64,000 bases of DNA from Curtobacterium sp. 9128 (GCF_900086645.1 NZ_LT576451.1:3162001-3226000); one strand, 5' to 3'. Counted from the first letter of the stretch, positions 37,438-47,102 are shown. Numbers and translations are program-made. Notes: generated by a model not told the origin, from the letters alone.

Positions 37438-38865
37438 TCAGCTCGCCACGGCGCGGAGCTGCGCGATCCGCGCCTCGAGCGCGTCGGCGACGTCCTGGTG
37501 CCGTCGGTCGATGACCGCACCGATGTCCTTCGCGAGTTGCGGCGACGACCGCACGATGGTGTCGATCGCCTCGACCGGGACCACGAGCACCGTCACCTCG
37601 GTCAGGGCGACCTGGTTGGTCTGCACGACCTCCCGCGTCAGCGCGGTCTGCCCGACGTAGTCGCCTGCTTCGACCCTGGACGCCGGGAGCTGCTCGTCCT
37701 CGAACGGGACGCGGAGCTCGACGCTGCCGGACAGGACGAACCGCAGTGCCCGCGGGACGACTCCCGGGCGCATGATCGTCTCCCCCGCCGCGTACCGCTC
37801 GAGCCGCACGACGGGGCGCAGGGCGATCGCGTCGTCGGCGCCCAGGTAGAGCGTCGGCGCGATCGTGTCCACGGCGGCGTCACGGCGCTCGTCGGTGACG
37901 AAGTCGTCCGTGGTGTCGCCGTCGAGCCCGAGCCCGGCACGACGTGCGGCGTACCAGAGCCACAGCCGGAACACGGCGAGCGCGTCGCCCTCCTGCGACG
38001 GCCCGCGCACCTCGAACGACACCGAGTAGGCAGCCCCGCCCATCGGCACCGCTGACGGCGTCGTGCCCGGGTACTTCTGCGGGAGTTCCGCCGCGATGCG
38101 CTGGAGCAGCGCCACGACGGCCGCCGGCGGGTCGTCGGTCGTGAAGGTGACCTCGGTCGACACCGGGAACGTGCCGCCCGTGCGGGACAGGTTCGTGAAC
38201 GACGCCCCCGCGAGCGACGAGTTCGGCATGATCAGGATGCCGTTGCCGGTGTCGATGTGCACCGACCGCCAGTTCACCTCGACGACCCGGCCCCGCGCGC
38301 CGCCGGCATCGAGCCAGTCGCCCAGACGGAACGGCTGCTCGAACAGCAGGAACAGGCCGGCGATGACCGGACCGACCGCGGACTGCAGCGCGAGGCCGAT
38401 GACGAGCGACCCGACGCCGAGCGCCGTGAAGATGCCGCCGACGTCCGCGTTCCAGACGAGCTTGAAGACCAGCGCGAGCCCGAGGGCGATGAGCACGATC
38501 CTGGCGATGTCGACGAAGATCGACGGGATCTTCTCGCGCCAGGTTCCCTTCCTGGCGTTCGTGAACAGCATGATGTTGAGGCCGTTGAGCACGAAGATGA
38601 TCACGAGGAACCCGAGGACGGTCCCGATGATCCGGTTCGCCGTCACCTCCTTCGGGTCGACCGCCTCGGTGACCTGCGTCGACAGGATGAAGATCGCGAT
38701 GAGCGGGACGACCGCGTTCCGGAGCAGCCCGATGATCTTGTGCAGGTCGTTGCCACGCCGCTGCAGGTTCGACTGCCACTCGGTGAGGACGAGCAGCACG
38801 ACGGGCAGCCCGATGATCACGACGATCGCCGGCCAGAACCAGTCCTGCTGCCAGAACGGGGTCAT
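37438..38865 (-). CDS. MscS-type channel with C-terminal cyclic-nucleotide-binding domain
   Basis: A 475-residue membrane protein. Four hydrophobic helices (about residues 10-160) lead to the MscS pore helix and beta domain (FTALGVGSLVIGLALQSAVG ... FRLGDWLDAGGARGRVVEVN ... NGILIMPNSSLAG). Residues from about 345 hold a Crp-type domain (LERYAAGETIMRPGVVPRAL ... VEAGDYVGQTALT). This is the bCNG (MscS-CNB) layout. In the phosphate cassette the usual GE is GQ (YVGQTALT) and the usual Arg is not found (TNQVAL), so cAMP or cGMP binding is doubtful. The ATG at 38865 overlaps the cyclase stop (ATGA). Mycobacterium tuberculosis Rv2434c-Rv2435c has the same order. Confidence 0.9.
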   Translation of the reverse strand: MTPFWQQDWFWPAIVVIIGLPVVLLVLTEWQSNLQRRGNDLHKIIGLLRNAVVPLIAIFILSTQVTEAVDPKEVTANRIIGTVLGFLVIIFVLNGLNIMLFTNARKGTWREKIPSIFVDIARIVLIALGLALVFKLVWNADVGGIFTALGVGSLVIGLALQSAVGPVIAGLFLLFEQPFRLGDWLDAGGARGRVVEVNWRSVHIDTGNGILIMPNSSLAGASFTNLSRTGGTFPVSTEVTFTTDDPPAAVVALLQRIAAELPQKYPGTTPSAVPMGGAAYSVSFEVRGPSQEGDALAVFRLWLWYAARRAGLGLDGDTTDDFVTDERRDAAVDTIAPTLYLGADDAIALRPVVRLERYAAGETIMRPGVVPRALRFVLSGSVELRVPFEDEQLPASRVEAGDYVGQTALTREVVQTNQVALTEVTVLVVPVEAIDTIVRSSPQLAKDIGAVIDRRHQDVADALEARIAQLRAVAS

Positions 38866-41093
38866 CGCGCACTCCTGACGAACTTCCACACCCGCTGCGG
38901 GCCGCCCTGCGTCTCGACGAGGCCGGCCTCTTCCAGGTCGTTCCGGTCGCCGAGCTTGTCGACCACCCGCTGCGTCGCGAAGACCCCTGGTGTCGGCGCG
39001 ATGCCCTGCACCCGGAAGGCCAGGCTGACGGCGTCGCCCCACATGTCGTAGATCAGGCTCGACTTGCCGACCAGGCCGCTCGTCACCTCACCGGTGTCGA
39101 TGCCGGCCCTGAGGCCGATCGATGCGCCGTTCTGCGCGTTGAACCGGTCGATCACGGCCTGCGCGTCCGCGGTGAAGTCGACGACCCTGCGGACGTTGTC
39201 CACCCGGGGCACCGACAGGCCGCAGCTCGCCAGGTACCCGCTCCTCGTCGACCGCACGCGTTCGACGCCGTGGCGCTGTGCGGCGTCGTCGAAGGACCGC
39301 CAGACGTCGTTCACGAGCGCGAGGGACTCCTCCGCCGACAGGTCCCTCGCGAAGTCGTCGAACCCGATGATGTCGGCGTAGACCACCGCGACGTCCTGGT
39401 GGTCAGCTGCGATCGTCTGGTCGCCCTGCTTGTACCGCTTGGCGACCTCGTCCGGCATCATCGTCCGCAGCAGCGCGTCGTTCTGCCGTCGCTGGTCGTC
39501 GAGCAGGTCCTGCTTGACCTTGAGGCTCCGGCTCATGTCGTTGAATGCGAGCCCGAGGTCGCCGATCTCGTCGCCCTGCTTCGCGCGGACCTCGACGCCG
39601 ATCTCGCCCGCGCTCACGCGGTTGACCGCGGTCTGCAGCCGTCGGATCGGCCGGACGAACACCTGCGCGAGCAGCAGCGACAGCAGGGACACCAGCACGA
39701 TGATCCCGACCAGGGCGAGCCCGATGTTCCTGGTGAGCTCGTTGATCGGCGCGAACGCCTCTGACGTGTCCATCTGCGCGACCACCACCCAGCGCAGGCC
39801 GTCCACCTCGAGCGGGGCGTAGGCCGCGAGGGTCTCCTTGCCGCGGTAGTCGTCCGCGACCACCGTGCCGGTCTTGCCCTGCAGGGCACGGGTCACCGGC
39901 GTGGTGTTCACCTGCTGGAGCAGGACCGACCCCTTGACCTGCAGCTCGCGCTTCGCCGTCGCCGGAGCGGTGCCGGCCGAGACCACGTCCCGCTCGTACT
40001 GCTTCGGGTGCTCGAGCAGCTGACGCGGGTACGACCGCATCAGGTCGTCGTCGCCGACGAGGTACGACTCACCGGTGTCCCCGAGGCCGTCCTTCGCCCA
40101 GTGCTGGTCGCCCGTCATGACCTGGTTGATCAGGTCGACGGGCACCTGGACGGCCATGACGCCGATGATCTTGCCGTCCTCGCCGACCGGCGACATCACC
40201 CAGAGGGTCGGCACGTTGAGGCTCGGCACGTACCGCGCGAAGTCCGTCACCACGATGTCGTCCGAACTCGTCAGCTGCAGCGCCTCCTTGTACCCGGTCG
40301 CCAGGTTCGAGTCTCGGTAGGGCCCGTCCTCGACGTTCGTGCCGAGGTCGGCACCCGCGTAGGCGGAGTAGACCACGTTGCCGTTCGTGTCCATCAGCGC
40401 GAGGTCCTCGTAGCCCTGTGCCTCGACGATCTGCCGGAAGTACGGCTGGTACTCGGCGTGCGCGGCGGACCAGGAGCTGCCGTCGCCTGCGTCGTCCTGC
40501 TTGATGGCCTTGTCGTAGTCGTCGAACGGCGCCGTGTACTTCGCCTGCAGGTACGCCTGCGGGTCCTGGGTCGGTGCGAACTGCTCCGGGTTCGCCGTCC
40601 CTCCGCTGCGGGCATCGAGCTGCGGGACGAAGGTGTCCCGGTACCAGCCGTCGACCTTGCTCCGGTCGCTCGCCGACACCGGGGTGTCCTGCAAGTCGTC
40701 CCATCCCGACGTGAACGCCTTCGTGGCGCCGATGACGCTCGCGTTGCGGCTCTGCGACACCACCGTCTGGGTGAACTGGTTGAACGATCGCTTCAGTTCT
40801 GTGATGCGCGACTCCCGCAGCGACGTCACCTGGTTGAGCGCCGCGGTCTGGAGGGCGTTCCGGCCGTTCACGTACCCGACGGCCCCGATCACCAGGGCCG
40901 CCAGCACACTGACACCGAGGAGCATCACCAGCAGCTTCGACTGGATGTCGAGCGAGCCGGTGGTGAGGAACCGGCGCCAGCGACCCTTGCGGCGTGCCGG
41001 CTGGTCGGTCACCCGGATCGAACCCGTGCCGGTCCCGGGTTCTGCTGGCGGGATCGGGTCCGCGTCGGGGGCTGCTGGAGGGACTGCTGTCAC
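38862..41093 (-). CDS. Receptor-type class III cyclase homologue (Cache-HAMP-cyclase), altered active site
   Basis: A 743-residue protein: a Pro-rich cytoplasmic leader, a helix at about 55-75, a large extracellular double-Cache sensor (about 80-410), a second helix (IGLALVGIIVLVSLLSLLLA), a HAMP domain (VRPIRRLQTAVNRVSAGEIG) and a C-terminal class III cyclase domain. The first metal Asp is kept (VVYADIIGF), as are YDMWGDAV and the final Arg (AFR). The second metal Asp region reads VRSTRSGYLA, where KTIGDAYMA is usual, and the transition-state Asn is Ser (VSLAFR). So it may be catalytically weak, use another substrate, or be a pseudo-cyclase. The gene is coupled to the channel gene. Confidence 0.9.
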   Translation of the reverse strand: MTAVPPAAPDADPIPPAEPGTGTGSIRVTDQPARRKGRWRRFLTTGSLDIQSKLLVMLLGVSVLAALVIGAVGYVNGRNALQTAALNQVTSLRESRITELKRSFNQFTQTVVSQSRNASVIGATKAFTSGWDDLQDTPVSASDRSKVDGWYRDTFVPQLDARSGGTANPEQFAPTQDPQAYLQAKYTAPFDDYDKAIKQDDAGDGSSWSAAHAEYQPYFRQIVEAQGYEDLALMDTNGNVVYSAYAGADLGTNVEDGPYRDSNLATGYKEALQLTSSDDIVVTDFARYVPSLNVPTLWVMSPVGEDGKIIGVMAVQVPVDLINQVMTGDQHWAKDGLGDTGESYLVGDDDLMRSYPRQLLEHPKQYERDVVSAGTAPATAKRELQVKGSVLLQQVNTTPVTRALQGKTGTVVADDYRGKETLAAYAPLEVDGLRWVVVAQMDTSEAFAPINELTRNIGLALVGIIVLVSLLSLLLAQVFVRPIRRLQTAVNRVSAGEIGVEVRAKQGDEIGDLGLAFNDMSRSLKVKQDLLDDQRRQNDALLRTMMPDEVAKRYKQGDQTIAADHQDVAVVYADIIGFDDFARDLSAEESLALVNDVWRSFDDAAQRHGVERVRSTRSGYLASCGLSVPRVDNVRRVVDFTADAQAVIDRFNAQNGASIGLRAGIDTGEVTSGLVGKSSLIYDMWGDAVSLAFRVQGIAPTPGVFATQRVVDKLGDRNDLEEAGLVETQGGPQRVWKFVRSAR

Positions 41094-41236
41094 AGGAACT
41101 CCGATCAGGAGGCACGGCGATCGCGTGCGCAGGGAACCGGTGGTGCAGCGCCGCAGGATCGGCGTTCAATCACAAGTACCACGTGCGCAACACGCGTGTC
41201 AGCAGTTGCTCCGGGTTGCGTCCGGTTGCACCGGTG

Positions 41237-43129
41237 TCACGCGTCGATGGCGCCGGTTGCCGCCTCGATCGGGGTGTTCTGCTGGAGGTGCAGCATCGCG
41301 TAGATGCCGTCGAGCGCCAGCAGTTCGTCGTGCGTGCCCTGCTCCACGATCCGACCGTGATCGAGCACGAAGATCACGTCGGCGTCGCGCACGGTGGAGA
41401 GCCGGTGCGCGATCGAGATCGTGGTGCGCCCCTGTGCAGCGGCGTCGAGGGCCGTCTGCACGACGCGTTCGGAGATGGAGTCGAGCGCACTCGTCGCTTC
41501 GTCGAGCACCAGGACCGGCGGGTCCTTGAGCATGACCCGCGCGATCGCGATGCGCTGCTTCTCGCCGCCCGACAGTCGGTAGCCACGCTCCCCGACCACG
41601 GTGTCGTACCCGTCGGGGAACGACGCGATCGTCTCGTGGATGTTCGCTGCGCGAGCCGCACGCTCGAGTTCCTCGTCCGTGGCGTCGGGTTTGGCGTAGC
41701 GGAGGTTGTCGCCGATCGTGGCGTGGAACAGGTAGGTCTCCTGGCTGACGATCCCGACGTGCCGCATCAGGTCCTCGTGCTCGAGGTCACGGACGTCGGC
41801 GCCGGCGAACCGCACCGAGCCCTTCGTCGCCTCGTAGAGCCGCGGGACGAGGTACGAGACGGTGGTCTTGCCGGCACCGGACGGCCCGACGAACGCGGCG
41901 AACTGCCCGGGTTCGAGCTCGAACGAGACCCCGCGGAGCGTCGGCTTGTCGGCTTCACCGTCCGGGTAGGTGAACGTCACGTCGTCGAAGGCGACGTGGC
42001 CCACGCGGGTCTCGTCGACCTTGCCGGCCGTCGGCGAGTCCGTGATCGCCGGCTTCAGGTCGAGGTACTCGAAGATGCGGGCGAACAGCGCGCCGGAGGT
42101 CTGCAGGTCGAGGACGACGCGCAGCAGCCCCACGGTCGGGAACAGCAGCCGAGACTGCACGGTCGTGAACGCGACGATCGTGCCGGCCGTGATCGGGACG
42201 CCGCCGAGGATCAGGTAGGCGGCGACGAGGTAGATGATCGCCGGGATGATCGACAGGAAGATCTGCACGATCGCGAAGAACCACTGGCCGGACATCTGCT
42301 GCCGGACCTGCAGCGCGATCTGGTTGCGGTTCTCATCGCCGTAGCGGTGGGTCTCGCTGCGCTGCTGGTTGAAGCTCTTGGCGAGCAGGATGCCCGAGAC
42401 GCTCAGGGCTTCCTGCGTGATGGCGGTCATGTCGGAGAGCGACTCCTGCGTCTGCCCGGCGATCTTCGCCCGGACCTGACCGACCTTGCGCTGGGCGATG
42501 ACCAGGAACGGCAGCAGGACGACCGCCACGAGGGTCATCTGCCAGCTCAGCAGGAGCATCGCGACCACCGCCGCGATCACCGTGACGGTGTTGCCGAGCA
42601 CCGACGAGATCGTGTTGTTCAGCACGCTCGCGACGCCACCGACGTCGTTCTGCAGGCGCGACTGGATCACCCCGGTCTTGGTGCGGGTGAAGAAGGCGAG
42701 CTCCATCCGCTGCAGGTGGGCGAACAGGCGCATGCGCATCGCGCCCATCACCTTGTTGCCCACCGTCGCCGTGAGGTACGTCTGCCACACGCCGACGCCG
42801 GCGCTGGCGATCCACAGGACGACCATCGCGGTCACCAGCCAGAACAGCACCGGGATGTCCGGCGTCCCCGACTTCGGGAACAGCCCGAGGTCGAACGCCT
42901 TCTGCGTCAGGAGCGGCGGGATCACCGAGAGGGCCGCCCCGATGAGCACGAGCACGACCGTGAAGACGATCGACCGACGGTGCGGGACGAAGAGGCCGGC
43001 GATGCGTCGCAGCAGGTGCGGGATCCGTGGCGCCTCGGCGTTGGCGGCCTTCTGCGCGTCGTAGTCGCCGCTCGAGATCCGGCCGCCGCGACCGCCGCCG
43101 CCACCGCCGCGCATCCCCGGCATGCTCAT
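41237..43129 (-). CDS. ABC exporter, fused permease and ATPase
   Basis: A 630-residue half-transporter. Residues 40-330 form six helices of an ABC type I exporter (FTVVLVLIGAALSVIPPLL, LYLTATVGNK region, NRNQIALQ). The ATPase has Walker A GPSGAGKTT, signature LSGGEKQR, Walker B VLVLDEATSALD and a final His in ISIAHRLSTV. It probably homodimerises to export lipids or drugs. The N-terminus is Gly/Arg-rich (MRGGGGGGRGGR). The ATG at 43129 is preceded by GGAAGGA. It stands alone. Confidence 0.94.
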   Translation of the reverse strand: MSMPGMRGGGGGGRGGRISSGDYDAQKAANAEAPRIPHLLRRIAGLFVPHRRSIVFTVVLVLIGAALSVIPPLLTQKAFDLGLFPKSGTPDIPVLFWLVTAMVVLWIASAGVGVWQTYLTATVGNKVMGAMRMRLFAHLQRMELAFFTRTKTGVIQSRLQNDVGGVASVLNNTISSVLGNTVTVIAAVVAMLLLSWQMTLVAVVLLPFLVIAQRKVGQVRAKIAGQTQESLSDMTAITQEALSVSGILLAKSFNQQRSETHRYGDENRNQIALQVRQQMSGQWFFAIVQIFLSIIPAIIYLVAAYLILGGVPITAGTIVAFTTVQSRLLFPTVGLLRVVLDLQTSGALFARIFEYLDLKPAITDSPTAGKVDETRVGHVAFDDVTFTYPDGEADKPTLRGVSFELEPGQFAAFVGPSGAGKTTVSYLVPRLYEATKGSVRFAGADVRDLEHEDLMRHVGIVSQETYLFHATIGDNLRYAKPDATDEELERAARAANIHETIASFPDGYDTVVGERGYRLSGGEKQRIAIARVMLKDPPVLVLDEATSALDSISERVVQTALDAAAQGRTTISIAHRLSTVRDADVIFVLDHGRIVEQGTHDELLALDGIYAMLHLQQNTPIEAATGAIDA

Positions 43130-43293
43130 CGCGAGGGTCCTTCCGCCCGGTGCCCACCGGACGGTGCGCTCACTCGAGCAAATGTATCCCCGGGCCCCGA
43201 CGTCGGGACGCCACCTGCACGGATCCGTGGAATTGACCCCCATCCGGGGCCGTGCGAGCATGATCCGTCCCGTTCCCCGCACCACGAGGTCCC

Positions 43294-44721
43294 ATGTCGT
43301 CCGCGCCGTCCCGCCCCGCAACGTCCCTGCGTCACCAGCTCGCGCGACGGAAGCCGATCGACCAGCTGCAGTCCGAGTCCACGACCGGCGTGAACGGGGA
43401 GCCGCTCCGCCGGACGCTCGGTGTCTGGCACCTGACGATGATCAGCGTCGGGGCGACGCTCGGCACCGGCATCCTCGTCGTCCTCGGTACCGCGGTGCCG
43501 CTCGCCGGGCCTGCGGTGTGGATCTCCTTCGTGCTCGCCGGCGTCGCGGCGCTGCTGTCGGCGCTGTCCTACGCGGAGATGGCCGGCGCCGTCCCGACCT
43601 CCGGCTCCAGCTACTCGTACACCTACGCCACCATGGGCGAGGGGATCGCCTGGGTCTGCGGGTGGTGTCTGGTGCTCGAGTACGCCGTCTCGGTGGCGGC
43701 CGTCGCGGTCGGTGCGAGCGAGTACGTCGACGAGACCCTCAAGGTGTTCGGGCTGCACCTGCCGACCGCGCTGGCCGCTCCCCCCGGCGAGGGCGGACTG
43801 GTCAACCTGCCGGCGGCGGCGCTCGTGCTCATCGCCACCGCGATCCTGATCCCCGGTGCCCGCGAGAGCGCCTGGGTGAACACGCTGATGGTCGTCGTGA
43901 AGATCGCGCTGCTGGTGTTCTTCGTCGCCGTGGCCTTCACGGCGTTCCGGACCCAGAACTTCGAGCCGCTCGCCCCGATGGGAGCCGCGGGTGTGACCGC
44001 TGCGGCATCACGACTGTTCTTCTCCTACATCGGGTTCGACGCCGCGTCCACCGCGGGCGACGAGGCGAAGAACCCCCGCCGTGACCTCCCCCGCGCGATC
44101 ATCGGGTCGATCGCGCTCATCACCGCGCTCTACATCCTCGTGGCCATCGCCGCGATCGGTGCCCGGCCGTGGACGTCGTTCTCGTCCACCGAGGCGTCCC
44201 TGGTCCGCATCGTCGTCGACGTGACCGGCCAGCCGCTCGTCGCCCTCGTCTTCTCGATCGGTGCCGTCATCGCGATCGCGAGCGTCGTGCTGACGGTGCT
44301 CTACGGACAGACCCGCATCCTGCTGACCATGGCGCGCGACGGACTGGTCCCGCGGGTGTTCGGGCGGGTCTCGCGGCGCACGGGTACCCCGATCGCGAAC
44401 ACCCTGATCATCGGCATCGTCGTGACGATCGTCGCCGCCCTGGTACCGCTCGGCGAACTCGCCGACGCGACGAGCATCGGCACGCTCGTGGCGTTCGCGC
44501 TCGTGAACGTCTCGGTGATCATCCTGCGCCGGTCGCAGCCGGACCTCGAGCGGTCCTACCGGGTGCCCCTGTTCCCGGTCGTCCCGATCCTCGGTGCGCT
44601 GTGCTGCGTCCTGCTCGCCGTGTTCCTCGGCATCGGCACGTGGATCGCCTTCGGCATCTGGATGGTCGCCGGCGCCGCGCTCTACCTGCTCTACGGCCGC
44701 CGCCACAGCACCCTGTCCTGA
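43294..44721 (+). CDS. APC-family amino acid permease (cationic amino acid type)
   Basis: A 475-residue permease with 12 predicted helices. Family marks are VGATLGTGILVVLG in helix 1, SYAEMAGAVPTSGSSYSYTY, and FFSYIGFDAASTAGDEAKNP in helix 6-7, typical of the cationic amino acid transporter group. It probably takes up lysine/arginine-like amino acids; the exact substrate is unknown. The ATG at 43294 starts MSSAPSRPATSL. It is convergent with the DUF559 gene. Confidence 0.92.
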   Translation: MSSAPSRPATSLRHQLARRKPIDQLQSESTTGVNGEPLRRTLGVWHLTMISVGATLGTGILVVLGTAVPLAGPAVWISFVLAGVAALLSALSYAEMAGAVPTSGSSYSYTYATMGEGIAWVCGWCLVLEYAVSVAAVAVGASEYVDETLKVFGLHLPTALAAPPGEGGLVNLPAAALVLIATAILIPGARESAWVNTLMVVVKIALLVFFVAVAFTAFRTQNFEPLAPMGAAGVTAAASRLFFSYIGFDAASTAGDEAKNPRRDLPRAIIGSIALITALYILVAIAAIGARPWTSFSSTEASLVRIVVDVTGQPLVALVFSIGAVIAIASVVLTVLYGQTRILLTMARDGLVPRVFGRVSRRTGTPIANTLIIGIVVTIVAALVPLGELADATSIGTLVAFALVNVSVIILRRSQPDLERSYRVPLFPVVPILGALCCVLLAVFLGIGTWIAFGIWMVAGAALYLLYGRRHSTLS

Positions 44722-44746
44722 CCGCGGCGCTGCCGCGCGGCCCTTC

Positions 44747-44799
44747 CGCGAAAGCGACAGGTTCCCGCCCGCACTCGGCGGCACCCTGTCGCTCGTGCG
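44747..44799. terminator. Diverged copy of the GCGAAAGCGACAG palindrome
   Basis: CGCGAAAGCGACAGG (44747-44761) faces CCCTGTCGCTCGTGCG (44784-44799) with several mismatches, between the converging permease and DUF559 genes. It should still form a hairpin. Confidence 0.65.
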
Positions 44800-44853
44800 C
44801 ACCGGACAATTCGACGATGTCGAAACGTGTCGCTTCGGCGTCACACGGAGATG

Positions 44854-45771
44854 TCACCGACATGGCACCCCCTGCTGCCGGAACAGCGCCCGGAGCCGCT
44901 CCGGCGCGACGAGGTGGGACCAAGTGACCCGAACGAACCGACGCACCTCGGCCCTCGCACGGAGGCGGTCCTCGCGACGCTTCTCGTCCCAGAGGACATC
45001 ACGCGGGGCTCTTCCCGCGAGCATCACGGGGTCGTCGTACTTCTGACGGCCGTCGAACTCGACGACGATGCCCAGTCGTGGCAACCAGAAGTCGACGCGA
45101 TCGACGGTTCCGTCAGGCGCGACGAACTCGTGCTGGGGCTCGAGGTCGGGGCAGCCGAGTTCCGCTGCGCGGGCCGCGAGGTACGACTCACCGACGGACT
45201 CGTGTCGAACGTCCGCGATCTCGAGGGCGTGCTCGAGCCGCACCGATCCCCACGGACCCGTCTCCGCGGCGATCTGCTCGAGTTCCGCGGCCGACACGCC
45301 CCTTCGGAGTGCGTCGTCGATGACCACGACGGCCGCCGACAACGAACTCCGACGAGCGAGTTCCACCACCGTCCATGCGCGTGACGAGAACGGCACACCC
45401 CAGAACAGGCGCCCGTCTGCCCCGACGTGTCCGGCGTGCAGCGTCAGACCGACACGGTGGACGTCGTGGTCGAGCGACGGCACGACCGCACGGACCCGGT
45501 CCGGCCACGGATCGAGTCTGGGGAAGCCGAGGATCGCAGCCGCCGAGTCGAGCGCGAACAGGGCGCCTGGTCTCAGAAGCGGGATCACCGCCCGCATCCG
45601 GACGAGGTGCCGAGAACGACCGTCGAGCGCCTCCCACTGGTTGCGCTCGACGTACACACCGTGCCGTATCCGGACGAGTTCGTCGGCCGCACGTCGCCGC
45701 TGGAGATGTCGCGCTGCAGCACGGTCGAGCGAGGTGGTTCGGAAGAGGTCGATGTCACGAGCTGTGCACAT
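44854..45771 (-). CDS. DUF559 / Vsr-fold protein with AbiEi-like N-terminus
   Basis: A 305-residue protein. The N-terminus (DLFRTTSLDRAAARHLQRRR ... LVRIRHGVYVERNQWEALD) looks like the winged-helix domain found in AbiEi-type antitoxins and in many actinobacterial DUF559 proteins. The C-terminal third has a Vsr/DUF559 endonuclease-like motif: VDFWLPRLGIVVEFDGRQKY, with Asp, Glu and Lys in PD-(D/E)XK order. No toxin partner is next to it. The function is unknown; such genes are abundant in Microbacteriaceae. The ATG at 45771 is chosen from the conserved start of the first helix. Confidence 0.8.
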   Translation of the reverse strand: MCTARDIDLFRTTSLDRAAARHLQRRRAADELVRIRHGVYVERNQWEALDGRSRHLVRMRAVIPLLRPGALFALDSAAAILGFPRLDPWPDRVRAVVPSLDHDVHRVGLTLHAGHVGADGRLFWGVPFSSRAWTVVELARRSSLSAAVVVIDDALRRGVSAAELEQIAAETGPWGSVRLEHALEIADVRHESVGESYLAARAAELGCPDLEPQHEFVAPDGTVDRVDFWLPRLGIVVEFDGRQKYDDPVMLAGRAPRDVLWDEKRREDRLRARAEVRRFVRVTWSHLVAPERLRALFRQQGVPCR

Positions 45772-45898
45772 ACCCGCACGCTGTCGCCCTGGCGGACCGA
45801 GTTGGCGCGCTGTCCAGCGATCTGTGGACTGATCGTCCGCCCCGGACGATGTGGAGTCTGACGTCAACCCGACGCTGTGCCGCGTGGTCCCATTGTCA

Positions 45899-45960
45899 CT
45901 GCCGCCGAAGCGACTTCCACCCGCAAGACTTCGGCGGCAGACTGTCGCTTTCGCGGAAGG
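45899..45960. repeat. Hairpin plus half copy of the GCGAAAGCGACAG family
   Basis: CTGCCGCCGAAG (45899-45910) pairs with 45929-45940, followed by TGTCGCTTTCGCGGAAGG (45943-45960), the right arm of the family seen complete at 23589. It lies in the 311-bp gap between the DUF559 start and the rplL stop; the rest of that gap holds only the rplL terminator. Confidence 0.7.
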
Positions 45961-46029
45961 ACGCCGCCGGCAGCCGTCCGCGCCCAGCCGCCGCCCGCGC
46001 CGCCCACGCGCCCGCCGCCCCCGCACACG

Positions 46030-46065
46030 ACGAAGGCCGCCACCCCGAGGGGCAGCGGCCTTCGT
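46030..46065 (-). terminator. Terminator of the rplJ-rplL operon
   Basis: An 11-bp stem, ACGAAGGCCGC (46030-46040) with GCGGCCTTCGT (46055-46065), lies just beyond the rplL stop at 46083. Confidence 0.85.
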
Positions 46066-46082
46066 GACCGGATCGGTCGAAC

Positions 46083-46466
46083 TTATGCGAGCTCGATCGT
46101 GGCGCCGGCGGCCTCGAGGGCCTCCTTCGCCTTGTCGGCCGTCTCCTTGTTCGCACCCTCGAGGATCTTCGCGTCGGCGGTCTCGACGAGCGCCTTGGCC
46201 TCGCCCAGGCCGAGCGACGTGAGGCCACGGACCTCCTTGATGACCTGGATCTTCTTGTCACCGGCGGACTTGAGGATGACGTCGAACTCGGTCTTCTCCT
46301 CAGCGGCCTCGGCCGGAGCGGCAGCGCCGGCCGGAGCGGCAGCGGCGACCGGGGCGGCCGCGGTGACCTCGAAGACCTCTTCGAACTTCTTCACGAAGTC
46401 CGAGAGCTCGATGAGCGTGAGCTCCTTGAAGGCCTCGATGAGCTCGTCCTGCGAAAGCTTCGCCAT
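46083..46466 (-). CDS. rplL: Ribosomal protein L7/L12
   Basis: A 127-residue stalk protein. The N-terminal dimer domain [20 protein letters not shown] is followed by an Ala/Pro hinge and the C-terminal domain ([20 protein letters not shown] ... [17 protein letters not shown]) that contacts elongation factors. It lies 54 bases after rplJ. The stronger demand for L12 over L10 is normally met by better translation. It ends at a strong terminator. Confidence 0.98.
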   Translation of the reverse strand: MAKLSQDELIEAFKELTLIELSDFVKKFEEVFEVTAAAPVAAAAPAGAAAPAEAAEEKTEFDVILKSAGDKKIQVIKEVRGLTSLGLGEAKALVETADAKILEGANKETADKAKEALEAAGATIELA

Positions 46467-46520
46467 GATTTTCTCCTACTACTTACTGATGCGTGGTGTG
46501 GTTGTGGAACGCGAGCCTGA

Positions 46521-47036
46521 TCAGGCCGCGGACTCCTGCTTCTCGCGGAGGGCGTCCACCGTGCGGACGGCCTGCGAGAGGGGTGCGTTGAACAGGTACG
46601 CAGCACCGAACAGCGAGGCCTTGAAGGCGCCGGCGAGCTTGCCGAGCAGAACTTCACGGGACTCGAGGTCGGCGAGCTTGTCCACCTCGGTCGCGGTGAG
46701 CGGGTTACCGTCGAAGTAACCGCCCTTCACCACGAGCTCGGGGTTCGCCTTGGCGAATGCACGCAGCGACTTCGCGACGGCGACGGTGTCACCGTGGACG
46801 AAGGCGAGAGCGGACGGACCGGCGAGCTCGTCGTCGAACGACGAGATGCCGGCGTTGTTCGCCGCGATCTTGGTCAGCGTGTTCTTCACCACGGCGTACG
46901 TGGCGTGCTCACGGATCGAGTTGCGGAGCTCCTTGAGCTGCGCGACCGTGAGACCGCGGTACTCGGTGAGCAGAACGGCGTTCGAGCTACGGAAGGACTC
47001 CGTGAGCTCGGCGACCGCAGCTTCCTTGTTCGCCAT
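46521..47036 (-). CDS. rplJ: Ribosomal protein L10
   Basis: A 171-residue L10, which anchors L7/L12 dimers to 23S rRNA. It starts [20 protein letters not shown] and contains [16 protein letters not shown] and [18 protein letters not shown]. The ATG at 47036 follows CAAGGAGAACC. A 200-base leader with an attenuator-like hairpin precedes it, the usual place where the L10-L12 complex represses its own operon. Confidence 0.98.
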   Translation of the reverse strand: MANKEAAVAELTESFRSSNAVLLTEYRGLTVAQLKELRNSIREHATYAVVKNTLTKIAANNAGISSFDDELAGPSALAFVHGDTVAVAKSLRAFAKANPELVVKGGYFDGNPLTATEVDKLADLESREVLLGKLAGAFKASLFGAAYLFNAPLSQAVRTVDALREKQESAA

Positions 47037-47102
47037 GGTTCTCCTTGGGGTTCTTGCCGGTAGCCCCAGGTCCCGAACTGTGACGAACACAGCCACCACA
47101 TG

